Positions 25,144 to 34,841 of a DNA stretch of 59,238 nucleotides are shown piece by piece. A program made the position numbers and the translations under genes. Position 1 is the stretch's first letter. Every line of letters starts with the position of its first letter. The notes under the pieces were generated by a model, which saw only the letters and a list, made by a program, of their open reading frames with translations, ran no database searches and was not told the DNA's origin. The stretch covers positions 1 to 59,238 of the forward strand of contig CAYMUR010000024.1 in the NCBI GenBank assembly GCA_964393615.1, given 5' to 3'. Source of the DNA: CAYMUR01 sp964393615 (GTDB taxonomy: Bacteria > Planctomycetota > Planctomycetia > Pirellulales > Pirellulaceae).

Positions 25144-26343
25144 TCATTCTAGAGGTGGTTCAGGTACCGGCAATAATCGCAACGCATCGACATCACGCAC
25201 AGGCTTTAACCGATTGACCGGACCCTCCGGCACGGTACTTTCCGCGGAAACTCTACGGGTGACCCAACTCGATTCTCCCAGCTGGAAACCATCCTCAACC
25301 CTTGGCAATAGCAGGTTCACCACGATCCCTGGAGGGCATCGCCGCTCAGTGATCGCCAGAACGCATCTTCCAATACCCATGTTATAGCGTAAAACCGATG
25401 CGAGAAAATGCTCTCGTTCTAAATACCACTCAACATGGGCCGCCATGACGTCCTGAATACTGCCGCGCTTCGATTGATACCGGTCGGCCGTTTCTGTAAA
25501 ATTTTCCATCGCAGCAACGACGACACCAACCTGATGTTCGACTTCTGACTGCCGATCCACTAAAGACTGGCGCAACTGCTTGACACGTTGTATGGAAATC
25601 TCTCCAGGACCTTGCAACCGGCTTGGATAGAGGTCCACGAATGGCCGATCGTTCGGTAATGGCAAGTCGTCGACGGACAACAACTGCTCCCCTAACCCTG
25701 CTTGGGTCACCATACGATACTGGGAGCGGATGGCATCAATATGGTTTCTGTGGGAACGTTCACGGGCCTTCCCAATGGCTTCGGCCAGGATCTCTTCGTC
25801 CGCCGCAGAAACATCGCTAAGCTGTGTTAATTCGGTGACACCATCCAACGCCAGGTGATAACGGGCAAGACGCGTGGCAAGAACCCAATAAGCCGTGATG
25901 ACCCGTAATCTTTCCGTGGAATCGTCGATCTGGTTCAATAGCTCACAAAGTGAAATTTCACAACCTGCAATCCTATCCCTGGCTGGTCTTGCCTGGTACA
26001 AAAAAGTGACCAGGTCATCCCTGGCTGAAATCGGTAAACCTTCCCCACGCATCGGATCCGTGCCAACCAACTGCCGAAGAGAAGATGCTGGCGGTGAAGA
26101 ATCAGAAACACCAAGTCTTTGATTGACGAATAATGGCGTTACCGGGGCAACGGTCCGCGACAAACCAACTGTTTCGGATGCAATTTTTGCCGTTACAATA
26201 TCAACGTTGGGCGCTGAGATAGCGGTTGCATTGGAAAGCTCCTCGGCCACCGTCGGTACGGCCGTCGGAGTATAGAATTGATCTCGCGGAGACCATTGAG
26301 GTTCGTTTGCCAGAACCGCAGTCAACCATAATACCATTCCCAT
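25144..26343 (-). CDS. Hypothetical secreted helical protein
   Basis: 399 residues; AAAGGAAG lies about 5 bases before the ATG at 26343. Begins with a short signal peptide (MGMVLWLTAVLA). The first 100 residues are low in predicted structure; residues about 105-330 are rich in long charged helices (DRIAGCEISLCELLNQIDDS, TAYWVLATRLARYHLAL, QSLVDRQSEVEHQVGVVVAAMENFTETADRYQ, EREHFLASVLRYN), reminiscent in layout of TolC-type outer-membrane efflux proteins, though no diagnostic motif was found. The tail is proline-rich. It lies between dus and the SecA-like gene, about 120 bases after the latter's stop on the same strand, so it may act with that export ATPase. Function not assigned. Confidence 0.7.
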   Translation of the reverse strand: MGMVLWLTAVLANEPQWSPRDQFYTPTAVPTVAEELSNATAISAPNVDIVTAKIASETVGLSRTVAPVTPLFVNQRLGVSDSSPPASSLRQLVGTDPMRGEGLPISARDDLVTFLYQARPARDRIAGCEISLCELLNQIDDSTERLRVITAYWVLATRLARYHLALDGVTELTQLSDVSAADEEILAEAIGKARERSHRNHIDAIRSQYRMVTQAGLGEQLLSVDDLPLPNDRPFVDLYPSRLQGPGEISIQRVKQLRQSLVDRQSEVEHQVGVVVAAMENFTETADRYQSKRGSIQDVMAAHVEWYLEREHFLASVLRYNMGIGRCVLAITERRCPPGIVVNLLLPRVEDGFQLGESSWVTRRVSAESTVPEGPVNRLKPVRDVDALRLLPVPEPPLE

Positions 26344-26463
26344 CGGACTTCCTTTCCCGCCTCGGCTCGTGGAATAGCGTCATTTCCTGACACATTTCAT
26401 CCTGGAACATTTCATGAATAGCCCACGCCTATCCTGTCTTTTACGCGGTCTCAACCTGGTCCC

Positions 26464-28452
26464 TCAACTTGGTGTGTCTAGATAAGGATCCTGACCCATC
26501 TGCTGTTGGACCTTGCGTCGTTCGCGCTCGTGGTACATCAACATACGACGCTGGCGAAAATGCGTGCGTTCGACACGAGATTGTGCACGGCGAAATTTCC
26601 CAGCCATCCTGTCCACTGAATTCACCGATTGTAAACCAATCTTTTTCAACGCTAACGCTCGCTTGGGCCCCAGGCCTCCCATCAGAATATCGTCATCCAA
26701 GGACAAGTATTGCTGGACACTACCAGGATCACCTTGACGGCCACAACGTCCACTAAGCTGGCGATCGATACGTGCTGAATCATGCAATTCGGTACAAATC
26801 ACATGAAGTCCACCCACCTCCGCCACCCCATCTCCCAACTTGATATCCGTGCCGCGCCCCGCCATGTTGGTAGCGACAGTTATCCGACGGGACAGTCCCG
26901 CCTCGGCAACAATTTCCGCTTCTGCCGCGATGTTATTGGCATTCAACACCTGCAACCGCATACCTTGCTGCCGTAACAATGAAGCCACCTGTTCCGACTT
27001 GTCGATCGAACGGGTTCCTATCAAAACAGGGCGTCCTTGTTCGTGCAAACGGACCACTTCAGCCACGATCGCCTCAAACTTGGCTTGGCTCGTCCCAAAT
27101 ACCTTATCTGCAAGTCGCTTACGTTGCACAGGACGATTCGTGGGAATTCTCACAAAGCGAAGGTTGTAAATCTTTTTTAATTCTCGCGCTGAATTGGCTG
27201 CGGTTCCGGTCATTCCGGCCAGCCGATCAAATCGCAGAAAAAAATCCTGGATTGTAATCCGCGCCGCCTGATTCGTCTCGACTGTAATCTCAACGTTTTC
27301 CTTCGCTTCAATTGCCTGATGAATTCCTGCTCGCCATTTTCGCCCCTCCGATAACCGACCAGTAAATTCATCGACAATCACGATTTCACCATCACGAATG
27401 ACATAATGTCGGTCGAGCAAAAAATCCAATCGAATTTTCTTTTCTCCAATCAGTTCAAGCGCTTTTTTATGNNNNNNNNNNCGAATTTTAATCGCACGCT
27501 CGATATGTTCATACAAATCAAACAGGCCAACCGCTGCTAATGCTTCAGGTTTTGGCAATTCACGAACCAGACGACGACCATCCGCATCGAGTGTGACCGA
27601 TTTTTTCTGATGGTCATACTCGTAATGCGCATCTTCTTCGAACCGGTCGGCGACCGTGGCCGCCCAGCGGTAAGTTTCCAACGTGGCAGAATATTCGTCA
27701 CCAGGCATCGCGCTGATAATCAATGGCGTACGAGCTTCGTCAATTAACAGACTGTCCGCTTCGTCAACCAATGCGAAGTACGGATCTCTTTGAATCGGTT
27801 TTTCACCACCATCTTTATTGGTCTGCCCAAGCATACTACCCAGCATGTTTATCTGGCCTTCATTCGTTCGCCGCTTCAACAAGCGATCTCGAAGAAAATC
27901 AAAACCAAATTCCTTGGCAGTACCATAGGTCACATGACAATCATATGCCGCCTGGCGTTGCATTCGTGCCATCTGCGATTCGACCACACCAACACTCATG
28001 CCAAGTGCTCGATAAATAGGCCCCATCCAGTCCGCATCACGTTGCGCCAGATAATCATTGGCAGTTGCCAGCAATACAGAACGGCCTGTCAAGGCAGCCA
28101 GATACATGGGCAAAGTAGCCGTCAAGGTTTTGCCCTCCCCCGTATCCATCTCTGCAATCGACTGATAGTGCATCGCCATACCGCCAAGAAGCTGGACATC
28201 GAAATGCTGCATGTTCAGCGTGCGCCCCGCTGCTTCCCGCACCAGGGCAAAACCTTCAGGCAGCAAACGGTCCAATGGCTCTCCACTTTTGGCGCGGTAT
28301 TGTAACGCCAAACTTTGCTTACGAAGCTGAGCGTCAGTCATCTCTGTGTAACCCGACTGGAAAGATCTAATTTGCGGTAGTACGCCCGCCCATCGTTTCA
28401 GACGTAGTTGACCACCCACCCTTAATACAGCGTCCAAAACAGGCTCAGCCAT
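26464..28452 (-). CDS. Short SecA-like preprotein translocase ATPase
   Basis: About 662 residues including an assembly gap, against 830-900 or more for housekeeping SecA. Has the SecA DEAD motor: Walker A MDTGEGKTLTATLP (about 102-115), ATANDYLAQRDADWMGPIY, the DEAD box FALVDEADSLLIDEARTPLI, YVIRDGEIVIVDEFTGR, RLAGMTGTAANSARE, and the second motor half with NMAGRGTDIKLGDGV. The end of the protein (QRRMLMYHERERRKVQQQMGQDPYLDTPS) keeps only part of the helical scaffold, and the C-terminal SecB/zinc tail is missing, so it looks like an accessory SecA2-type export ATPase. TAGGTG lies about 6 bases before the ATG. Ten Ns at 27472-27481 interrupt it in frame. The gene after it encodes a secreted helical protein, a possible partner. 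Confidence 0.88.
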   Translation of the reverse strand: MAEPVLDAVLRVGGQLRLKRWAGVLPQIRSFQSGYTEMTDAQLRKQSLALQYRAKSGEPLDRLLPEGFALVREAAGRTLNMQHFDVQLLGGMAMHYQSIAEMDTGEGKTLTATLPMYLAALTGRSVLLATANDYLAQRDADWMGPIYRALGMSVGVVESQMARMQRQAAYDCHVTYGTAKEFGFDFLRDRLLKRRTNEGQINMLGSMLGQTNKDGGEKPIQRDPYFALVDEADSLLIDEARTPLIISAMPGDEYSATLETYRWAATVADRFEEDAHYEYDHQKKSVTLDADGRRLVRELPKPEALAAVGLFDLYEHIERAIKIXXXXHKKALELIGEKKIRLDFLLDRHYVIRDGEIVIVDEFTGRLSEGRKWRAGIHQAIEAKENVEITVETNQAARITIQDFFLRFDRLAGMTGTAANSARELKKIYNLRFVRIPTNRPVQRKRLADKVFGTSQAKFEAIVAEVVRLHEQGRPVLIGTRSIDKSEQVASLLRQQGMRLQVLNANNIAAEAEIVAEAGLSRRITVATNMAGRGTDIKLGDGVAEVGGLHVICTELHDSARIDRQLSGRCGRQGDPGSVQQYLSLDDDILMGGLGPKRALALKKIGLQSVNSVDRMAGKFRRAQSRVERTHFRQRRMLMYHERERRKVQQQMGQDPYLDTPS
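27472..27481. other. Assembly gap inside the SecA-like gene
   Basis: Ten Ns. On the coding strand AAAATTCG occurs just before the gap and again about 33 bases after it. Deleting one copy and everything between would give ERAIKIRLDFLLDRHYVI, the natural SecA sequence, so the 17 extra codons may be a join artefact or a true insertion. Confidence 0.7.
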
Positions 28453-28581
28453 TTGTTACACCTACGACAACGGAAACTTCACAGCAAGGACAATGGAAAA
28501 ACATTTCCTGGTTTATAGAAAGAGACCGCAGCAGAAATCCGTTGTTAAAATTATATTTTAGCATATCATGAAAAAGTCGCA

Positions 28582-29469
28582 CTACGGCGACGGCACGATT
28601 GTCGGACGCCATTGAGCAGAATCCACACGAGTCGTAGAAACCGTTGGATGCAAAGCCTGCGACCTGGAAGGGCCTGGCTGATTTCCATTAGCACCTGCCA
28701 GCATGGACTGTTGCGTCCGTGGCAAATGGGTAATCTCTGTCAATTGGCCAGGAGCCCGGAACCTGCCTGGTTCCTGCGCGACTCGCATTGCATCGTTCAC
28801 CGGCATCGGTCGCATAGCTACTTTGCCTGCGAGTGATTTACCGACCGGCTCCACAATTCGAATCGGTCCCTGTACGAGCACAGACTGCTTGCGCGGTGAG
28901 AAACTGACAGAAGCCATTTTTGATGAGGGAACAGACCGGTCTTCAGACGACGGACTCAACGTTTTTTCTGGTAAGTTCGAAAGCGGTACGTTGGAATGCT
29001 GAATCAAATGTCGTGGAGATCGCCAGCCGGGATTAGCTGCCGTTTGTTCCTTGCTAAGATGTTCCTTGCTAAGATGTTCCTTGGAAACAGATGTCGTAGA
29101 CCCTGGTACCGTTGGGCTTGATTTCACCTCAGTCGCTGGTTTTCGAGGCACTGAAAGCTCCGCCGTACTCTTAGAGCGTGTCAGAGAACTCCTGTTAGTA
29201 CGATTAACCGGTGCTACAAAGCGCCCCACACGTGAAGCTTTACCAGGAAAAGCAGGTCCAACCGGTGTTCCATCAGAACGTGAAATTCCAACCTTAGGTG
29301 TCACGGTGGATTGATCATATACCGGTTTTGTTCCCCTTCCGATACGACCAGTAGCGGGTGGCGGAACCCGTTGGGGACCTGTCATGCTCCACGGACCAGG
29401 CTGCCGGCCAGGTGAATGGCACCCGAGCAATGCACACGTAACGGATAATACAATCGTCGCCCGCTTCAT
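28582..29469 (-). CDS. Proline/serine-rich predicted lipoprotein
   Basis: 295 residues from the ATG at 29469, with AAGGAG about 9 bases upstream; the frame extends to 29634 but those residues are not signal-like. Begins MKRATIVLSVTCALLGC, a lipoprotein signal with lipobox ALLGC, so the mature protein is predicted to be lipid-anchored at Cys17. The rest is low-complexity, rich in Pro, Ser, Thr and Arg, without a recognisable domain. A 15-bp exact tandem duplication at 29046-29075 encodes the SKEHL-SKEHL-SKEQ repeat. Lies upstream of the SecA-like gene on the same strand, about 130 bases from its start. Function unknown. Confidence 0.72.
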   Translation of the reverse strand: MKRATIVLSVTCALLGCHSPGRQPGPWSMTGPQRVPPPATGRIGRGTKPVYDQSTVTPKVGISRSDGTPVGPAFPGKASRVGRFVAPVNRTNRSSLTRSKSTAELSVPRKPATEVKSSPTVPGSTTSVSKEHLSKEHLSKEQTAANPGWRSPRHLIQHSNVPLSNLPEKTLSPSSEDRSVPSSKMASVSFSPRKQSVLVQGPIRIVEPVGKSLAGKVAMRPMPVNDAMRVAQEPGRFRAPGQLTEITHLPRTQQSMLAGANGNQPGPSRSQALHPTVSTTRVDSAQWRPTIVPSP

Positions 29470-29798
29470 CGGCAGACTCCTTACCACCAGAAGACGTCTA
29501 AAACACGTACCGGCGTACCACACGGCTGTCATGGAATGCCCGTCAACTGAGTAAACACAAGAAGGAGGGAGAGAATAGCGGATTTCATTGACGTGTCCAA
29601 TCCCGCTTTCACTCAATGCCATCAGTGACAGCACTGAGCTATACTAAAACAACCTGTCTCGACAACGACCATCGGCAGGAAGTCGCACCCCATTTCGTTG
29701 CCCAAACAACCGGACGACGACCCATGGAAATAGCCAGCGACTTCTGGCAACAAGACCGCGGCAAAGACGCAAACTCAGGTCGTACAGAATACTGCCCT
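29470..29798. other. Intergenic region, nothing recognised
   Basis: About 330 bases between two minus-strand genes. No conserved motif, repeat or RNA gene seen; presumably it holds the lipoprotein promoter. Confidence 0.35.
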
Positions 29799-30245
29799 TT
29801 AGTTTCCTGTGCGTAAAGCGAGCCCGCTATGCATTTTGCCTGCAAATGGGTTTCGGACAATCACGGAGACCGCTGTTACATGGCTTGTCTCTTCTGTCGG
29901 ATTTCTTGGTTCCACGTACGGGTTGTCAATGTCCAGCGAGCTGTTGCTATGTTCGGGTGTTTTCATTGTCCCCGGATAAGCAAATGGACTGTAGCCATAA
30001 TTTCGTGGAACGGCAGCACGGTAATAGACGGGCGGATGAAGCGAGAAATAAGGAGGGGTGGGAATACGGCCCATCGAATACGGCATCTCATAAAACCCGC
30101 CTAATCCATAATAACCCAGTCCGTAATTTTGGCACCCGCCTCCGCAACCTGGTAAAGGTCCAGCGGCATGAGCAACAATGGTCGCTAAACCGAAAAGCCA
30201 AAACATCAAAATCACGAATGCCCATTTTTGAATCACTGGATGCAT
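29799..30245 (-). CDS. Small secreted planctomycete protein of unknown function
   Basis: 148 residues; AGAGGA precedes the ATG at 30245. An N-terminal signal peptide (hydrophobic WAFVILMFWLFGLATIVAHA) is followed by a Gly/Tyr-rich segment (CGGGCQNYGLGYYGLGG) and the motif PPYFSLHPPVYYRAAVPRNYGYSPFAYPG, a pattern I associate with small exported planctomycete proteins. No enzyme motif. Two cysteines after the signal peptide could form a disulphide. Divergent from queG, 340 bases away. Confidence 0.7.
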   Translation of the reverse strand: MHPVIQKWAFVILMFWLFGLATIVAHAAGPLPGCGGGCQNYGLGYYGLGGFYEMPYSMGRIPTPPYFSLHPPVYYRAAVPRNYGYSPFAYPGTMKTPEHSNSSLDIDNPYVEPRNPTEETSHVTAVSVIVRNPFAGKMHSGLALRTGN

Positions 30246-30587
30246 AACAATCCTCTAAGATAAGTAAGTTAGTAAAACCAAGGAAAAGGTATCAACTGCA
30301 AGAAGTGACGTTCAGGCTACCAATTCAGCCATCAATTATTTTTCTAATCTCTCCATCCATGCACTACGGCGAGCTTGGGAGGCTCTTATAATGAACATCC
30401 CCTCGATGAGCTCTCCGGCTCCCTTAAGGGGAACCTAACATTTCAGATCACGGTTCTCTGTTGCACAGTAATCAGAATCCGGGCACAACTCAAGTTTTCT
30501 TACCAATCACACTACCTGAATCCAAGTTCTCCCGCCAAACTAGCCAAAACAGACATATTTTTTTTCTCCTCCCTAGTCATTGATCCC
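30246..30587. other. Divergent intergenic region
   Basis: About 340 bases between the small secreted protein and queG. The queG frame is open upstream to 30375, but that stretch lacks similarity to QueG and a good ribosome binding site. A T-rich run occurs at about 30560. No clear promoter could be picked. Confidence 0.35.
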
Positions 30588-31712
30588 ATGCATGCTCGCG
30601 AGTTAACGCAACGATTAAAATCCGAAGCAGAAAGACTTGGGTTTACCCTAAGCGGTTGCTGCCGTGCGACAAACCCACCCGATATTGAACTCTTTCAACA
30701 ATGGCTCGACGCGGGATATGCGGGACAAATGAACTACCTGACGCATCGCGCTAAGGCTTATGAACATCCAGAACATGTGCTCACCGGTGCAAAAAGCATC
30801 CTGATGTTAGCAGTCAATTATCGAACCGAAACCGCACGCACATGTTCGACGGGTCAAGGCCGTGTTTCCACCTACGCTTGGGGATCACGGGATTATCACG
30901 ATCTACTGCACGACAAGCTACAAAGGTTGGTCCAGTATCTACAGCAACTTGTACCTGACGCCCGAGCACGTGGCGTCGTCGACACGGCTCCTTTATTGGA
31001 GCGCGATTTTGCTCGATTGGCTGGACTGGGATGGGTTGGCAAAAACACCCTGCTGCTCAACCAGCAATTTGGAAGCCAGTTTTTTCTGGCGGCCCTGCTA
31101 ACCGATGTGTTATTGGACGATGACCCACCCTTCCAGACAAACCATTGTGGCACTTGTCGCGCATGTCTCGACGCTTGCCCTACCAATGCATTCCCACAAC
31201 CTTACGTGCTCGATGCCCGTCGCTGTATCAGCTACCTGACCATCGAATTGCGTGACGTGGTCCCCGAAGAGCTTCGCGAACAGGTGGGAAACTGGATATT
31301 TGGCTGTGATATCTGCCAGGATGTATGCCCCTGGAATCACCACGTCCCTCCCACTCAAGAACCCGAATTCCAACCTGCTGACAGGATGAATCCGGTCGAT
31401 TTGACCGCACTGTTCCAACTGGACGACGACGCGTTTCGTCGCCTGTTTCGCCACACCCCTTTGTGGCGTTCTCGGCGTCGCGGCATTTTACGCAACGCCG
31501 CCATTGTCCTGGGAAATCAACGGTATCATGGAGGTCGTGCTGCGCTGCTCCAAGGACTCAGCGATCTTGATCCGCTCGTGCGATCTGCCTCCGCATGGGC
31601 ACTCGGAAAACTAGGAGATGACGAGTCCATACGGGGACTCAAACAACAACTGAAAAGGGAACAGGACGAAGAGGTAACTCGCGAAATTCACACCGCGCTT
31701 CAAATGAATTGA
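30588..31712 (+). CDS. queG: Epoxyqueuosine reductase QueG
   Basis: 374 residues from the ATG at 30588, where similarity begins (MHARELTQRLKSEAERLGF). Catalyses the last step of queuosine synthesis in tRNA, reducing epoxyqueuosine with cobalamin and two [4Fe-4S] clusters. Visible: the N-terminal cobalamin-binding domain with YLTHRAKAYEHPEHVLTGAKSILMLAVNY and TAPLLERDFARLAGLGWVGKNTLLL; the first cluster motif CGTCRACLDACPT; and CDICQDVCPWN. The C-terminal segment RSASAWALGKLGDDESIRGLKQQL is a HEAT-like pair common in QueG. No other queuosine gene is in the window. Confidence 0.95.
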   Translation: MHARELTQRLKSEAERLGFTLSGCCRATNPPDIELFQQWLDAGYAGQMNYLTHRAKAYEHPEHVLTGAKSILMLAVNYRTETARTCSTGQGRVSTYAWGSRDYHDLLHDKLQRLVQYLQQLVPDARARGVVDTAPLLERDFARLAGLGWVGKNTLLLNQQFGSQFFLAALLTDVLLDDDPPFQTNHCGTCRACLDACPTNAFPQPYVLDARRCISYLTIELRDVVPEELREQVGNWIFGCDICQDVCPWNHHVPPTQEPEFQPADRMNPVDLTALFQLDDDAFRRLFRHTPLWRSRRRGILRNAAIVLGNQRYHGGRAALLQGLSDLDPLVRSASAWALGKLGDDESIRGLKQQLKREQDEEVTREIHTALQMN

Positions 31713-31822
31713 ACACATTGAAATGACTGGATACGACGAAACTCTTGGCAACCTGCACTTTGCCGGCTAGAGGTTGCAGCATTGGAAACTGGCCAGCATT
31801 ATCAACGATTTCTAACCGACGC

Positions 31823-32896
31823 CTAAGCGGACTTTCGCAACCAGCTCTCCGCCAGCCCTTTGCCTACACGAAATCGCCCCAAACTCGCCCCGGAAAAGAC
31901 AGATGCTGTTTTTTTGACACCGGGCTCAAATTCCCTCGGTCCGCTGTACTGAAACACTTCGCGAATCGTATAGTGTTGTTTGTTGTGGGCACCGAAGTAA
32001 GTTCGAGCATTCACCTCTCCCAACAATCCCAAACTGAAAAATTGAATGGCCGATGTTACCAATAGAGCGGCCAACAATAACAAGGGGTTTCCAGTCATGT
32101 CCACCCCACCAAACCACTTCATGGCAACCACGGCAATTCCACTGAGACTACTCCCCAAGAGACTCCATAGCGCAATCATGCCAAACAGCTTCATGGGACT
32201 TGCAAAGTAATCCAGCAGAAACTTGACCGTTAACAGATCCAAAACAACACGAAACGTACGCCCGATTCCATATTTCGTCTGACCAAATTGGCGCGCGTGA
32301 TGCCGTGTGACAACTTCGGCACATCGCGCACCACGCTGGTATGCCAAAATGGGAATGAAACGATGCATTTCACCGTGCAATTCCAGGTCCTGTGCGATTT
32401 CACGACGGATCGCCTTGAGCGTGCATCCTAAATCATGGATCGCAAATCCGGTCGTCCTGGAAATAATCCAGTTAGCAATGCGCGATGGAATACGACGGTT
32501 CCATAAAGCGTCCTTGCGATCCTTGCGCCAGCCGTGAATAAGATCAAAACCTTCGGCCAGTTTGTCCACCATCATGGGAATATCCGCTGGGTCGTTTTGC
32601 AAATCACCATCCATGGTAACAACGACTTCACCACGGGCCATCTGCAGCCCCGCTTGCATCGCCGCGGTCTGGCCATAGTTACGTCGCAGCTGAATGACTT
32701 TGACTTGCGAATCGGTCGACGCCAACACACATAACTTTTGTATGCTGCCATCACGCGAACCATCGTCCACGAATATGATCTCATAAGAACGCTCATCATC
32801 GTGAATAACCTGTCGCAACTGCTCGTAGAGCGGTTCAATGCTCTCCACTTCATTAAAGATCGGTATCACAATCGAAACATTCACTGGAACGCTCAT
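31823..32896 (-). CDS. Membrane-anchored family 2 glycosyltransferase (DPM/ArnC-like)
   Basis: 357 residues from the ATG at 32896 (MSVPVNVSIVIPIFNE); the frame extends to 32977 inside the upstream gene. GT-A domain signatures: SIVIPIFNEVESIEPL, EIIFVDDGSRDGS (nucleotide binding), VVTMDGDLQNDPADI (the D-x-D region) and GCTLKAIRREI. Two C-terminal membrane helices (about residues 235-310) anchor it. Homologues move a sugar from a nucleotide donor to polyprenyl phosphate. It begins 1 base after the stop of the GT39 gene (TAGAATG), so the pair is translationally coupled: this enzyme probably makes the lipid-linked sugar that the GT39 protein transfers. Confidence 0.92.
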   Translation of the reverse strand: MSVPVNVSIVIPIFNEVESIEPLYEQLRQVIHDDERSYEIIFVDDGSRDGSIQKLCVLASTDSQVKVIQLRRNYGQTAAMQAGLQMARGEVVVTMDGDLQNDPADIPMMVDKLAEGFDLIHGWRKDRKDALWNRRIPSRIANWIISRTTGFAIHDLGCTLKAIRREIAQDLELHGEMHRFIPILAYQRGARCAEVVTRHHARQFGQTKYGIGRTFRVVLDLLTVKFLLDYFASPMKLFGMIALWSLLGSSLSGIAVVAMKWFGGVDMTGNPLLLLAALLVTSAIQFFSLGLLGEVNARTYFGAHNKQHYTIREVFQYSGPREFEPGVKKTASVFSGASLGRFRVGKGLAESWLRKSA

Positions 32897-32897
32897 T

Positions 32898-34670
32898 CTA
32901 TTTCCAACCTTTCGAACGCATAGCGCGCCGATCCGGGACTTTATCCGCAGTTCTTTCATTCCGACCCAGTAAAACAATCCGGTCTTTTTTCAGAAAATAC
33001 GGAACTTCGGCCAGTATGTGAATTTCATCGGAAAAATCAGCTTGCAAATCGGCCCAATGACGATCCGTTGTGATCAACAGATTGTCCGTATCTGCCTGCA
33101 GATACTGCAGTGCACCAAGAGAATCATGTCCGAACTCATGGATCGTCTGGCCACTGTAGTACACCCAACTTGGCTCCAGGCAACGGAAAGAGGCAAGTTG
33201 TGGCTCACGGCTGCGCAGATTCCTGATCTGCAGTAAATGATCAATATTTTGGTAGCGACCTACACGGACGGCAGCGTATCCAAACAACATCACACAAAAC
33301 AACATGCCAGTCGTTACAAAAACAAAGGCTGCCATGCGACGGCGCCGAGTCTCCAGGCACGCCAAACAAACAGTCGCACCAACTGGCAGGATTAAACCGA
33401 CGGTCCACAGCCAACGCTCATCCGGTAAAAACCGCTGGGCGGCAAAATAAACTGTCACCGCTAAACCAATTCCCACGGCCCCCAGACAAGCCATGCTGAC
33501 TCGTCCACGCCAACGGGACAACTCAAACTCACCACGAGTCCACTGATAGAAAAAACTACCAGCCAGCAACGCCAAAGCAGGATGCGTTGGTGTCACATAA
33601 CTGGGCAGTTTCGTCTGTGAAACCGTAAAGATAAAAACGTAAACACCAATCCAGCAAAAGAGAAATATATATGCTTGAGACCAGGTATCACGTCTGCGAA
33701 TCGCTCGTACAGCATTGGTCAACATCGCACCAATAAAAACAGATGCCGGAAAAAAACCTGCTAATAGGGTCACGAGATAAAAAACAGGAGTCCCGCCGTG
33801 ATTTTCCATTGGAGCCACAGCCCGGCCGATGTTTTCGACCCACAAAAATTCTCGCACCCACCGTCCATCCGTCCGGTAATGGACCCATCCATACCATGGC
33901 AAACAGACCGCCAATACCACAATGATTGCCGTCAACGGCCACATAACCCATAGTGTCCTGAAAAAGTGGCCGGGTGCAATCGGCCTTAGCCACATGGCAA
34001 GTAACCCAATCAGTCTGGCAGCTGGCGACTTAGAGTTTCGAGGTTCGGATTCCAGTAGCGACGTCGACGACGGCAATCGGTCAATCAGTAAAAACATCCC
34101 AATCACCGCCATGGGCAATACCACACCCACCGGACCTTTGGCTAACACGGCCACACCCATCAAACCATACATCAATACAATCCAAGGCCGCTTCGCCGGA
34201 ATCTGTGGAAAGGAAACATAGGCGAATACCAGCAATGCCAACGTGCTAAAACAGATCAATGACGAGTCGGGCGTCGCAGCTCGAGATGCCACATTGAACA
34301 TCAAGCTGGAAGTCAGTAGCAATGCACTCCACAAACCCACCTGCGGATGAAATAACCGCTTGCCGAGGTGATAGGTCGCGAGCACGGTAAGCACTCCCAG
34401 CAATGCCGAAGGAAACCGTGCGGCAAATTCATTCACGCCAAACACCGCGTAGGAAGACATGATCAGCCAATACAATAATACTGGCTTGGCAGTTCGCAAT
34501 TCTCCGTTGAAAACAGGCACCACCCAATCGCTACGCGCCAGCATTTCCGCCGCACATCCGGCATTACGAGGCTCATCGCGGTCCCACAACCGGGCCCCAC
34601 CCAACGAAACCAGCAGCACCGCAGAAGAGAGTGCAACAATTAACACATGATGCCCGACCAGTTGACGCAT
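32898..34670 (-). CDS. GT39/ArnT-like integral-membrane glycosyltransferase
   Basis: 590 residues from the ATG at 34670 (MRQLVGHHVLIVALSS), preferred over 34790 because the preceding residues are not membrane-like. A PMT_2/ArnT-type protein with about 11 membrane helices. The first periplasmic loop carries RLWDRDEPRNAGCAAEML, with the acidic Asp-Glu pair needed by this family, and KPVLLYWLIMSSYAVFG follows as expected. Members transfer a sugar from a polyprenyl-phosphate carrier to lipid or protein on the outer face of the inner membrane. The C-terminal soluble part (about 490-590) is a periplasmic domain. Coupled to the GT2 gene downstream. Acceptor unknown. Confidence 0.9.
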   Translation of the reverse strand: MRQLVGHHVLIVALSSAVLLVSLGGARLWDRDEPRNAGCAAEMLARSDWVVPVFNGELRTAKPVLLYWLIMSSYAVFGVNEFAARFPSALLGVLTVLATYHLGKRLFHPQVGLWSALLLTSSLMFNVASRAATPDSSLICFSTLALLVFAYVSFPQIPAKRPWIVLMYGLMGVAVLAKGPVGVVLPMAVIGMFLLIDRLPSSTSLLESEPRNSKSPAARLIGLLAMWLRPIAPGHFFRTLWVMWPLTAIIVVLAVCLPWYGWVHYRTDGRWVREFLWVENIGRAVAPMENHGGTPVFYLVTLLAGFFPASVFIGAMLTNAVRAIRRRDTWSQAYIFLFCWIGVYVFIFTVSQTKLPSYVTPTHPALALLAGSFFYQWTRGEFELSRWRGRVSMACLGAVGIGLAVTVYFAAQRFLPDERWLWTVGLILPVGATVCLACLETRRRRMAAFVFVTTGMLFCVMLFGYAAVRVGRYQNIDHLLQIRNLRSREPQLASFRCLEPSWVYYSGQTIHEFGHDSLGALQYLQADTDNLLITTDRHWADLQADFSDEIHILAEVPYFLKKDRIVLLGRNERTADKVPDRRAMRSKGWK

Positions 34671-34841
34671 CCTCGAATCGCCTTCCGTGACACAATTTAG
34701 AATGTATTGATTACCGTCAGCAAAAGTGTAGAAAAACTGTTGTAAATCAACAACTCCAGTGTCTACCAACAGCCATGTCGCCTGGAACACTCATTTTTTT
34801 TGCCCCATAGAATCTACCGTCGCATGGTGCTAGCTTGCCAG

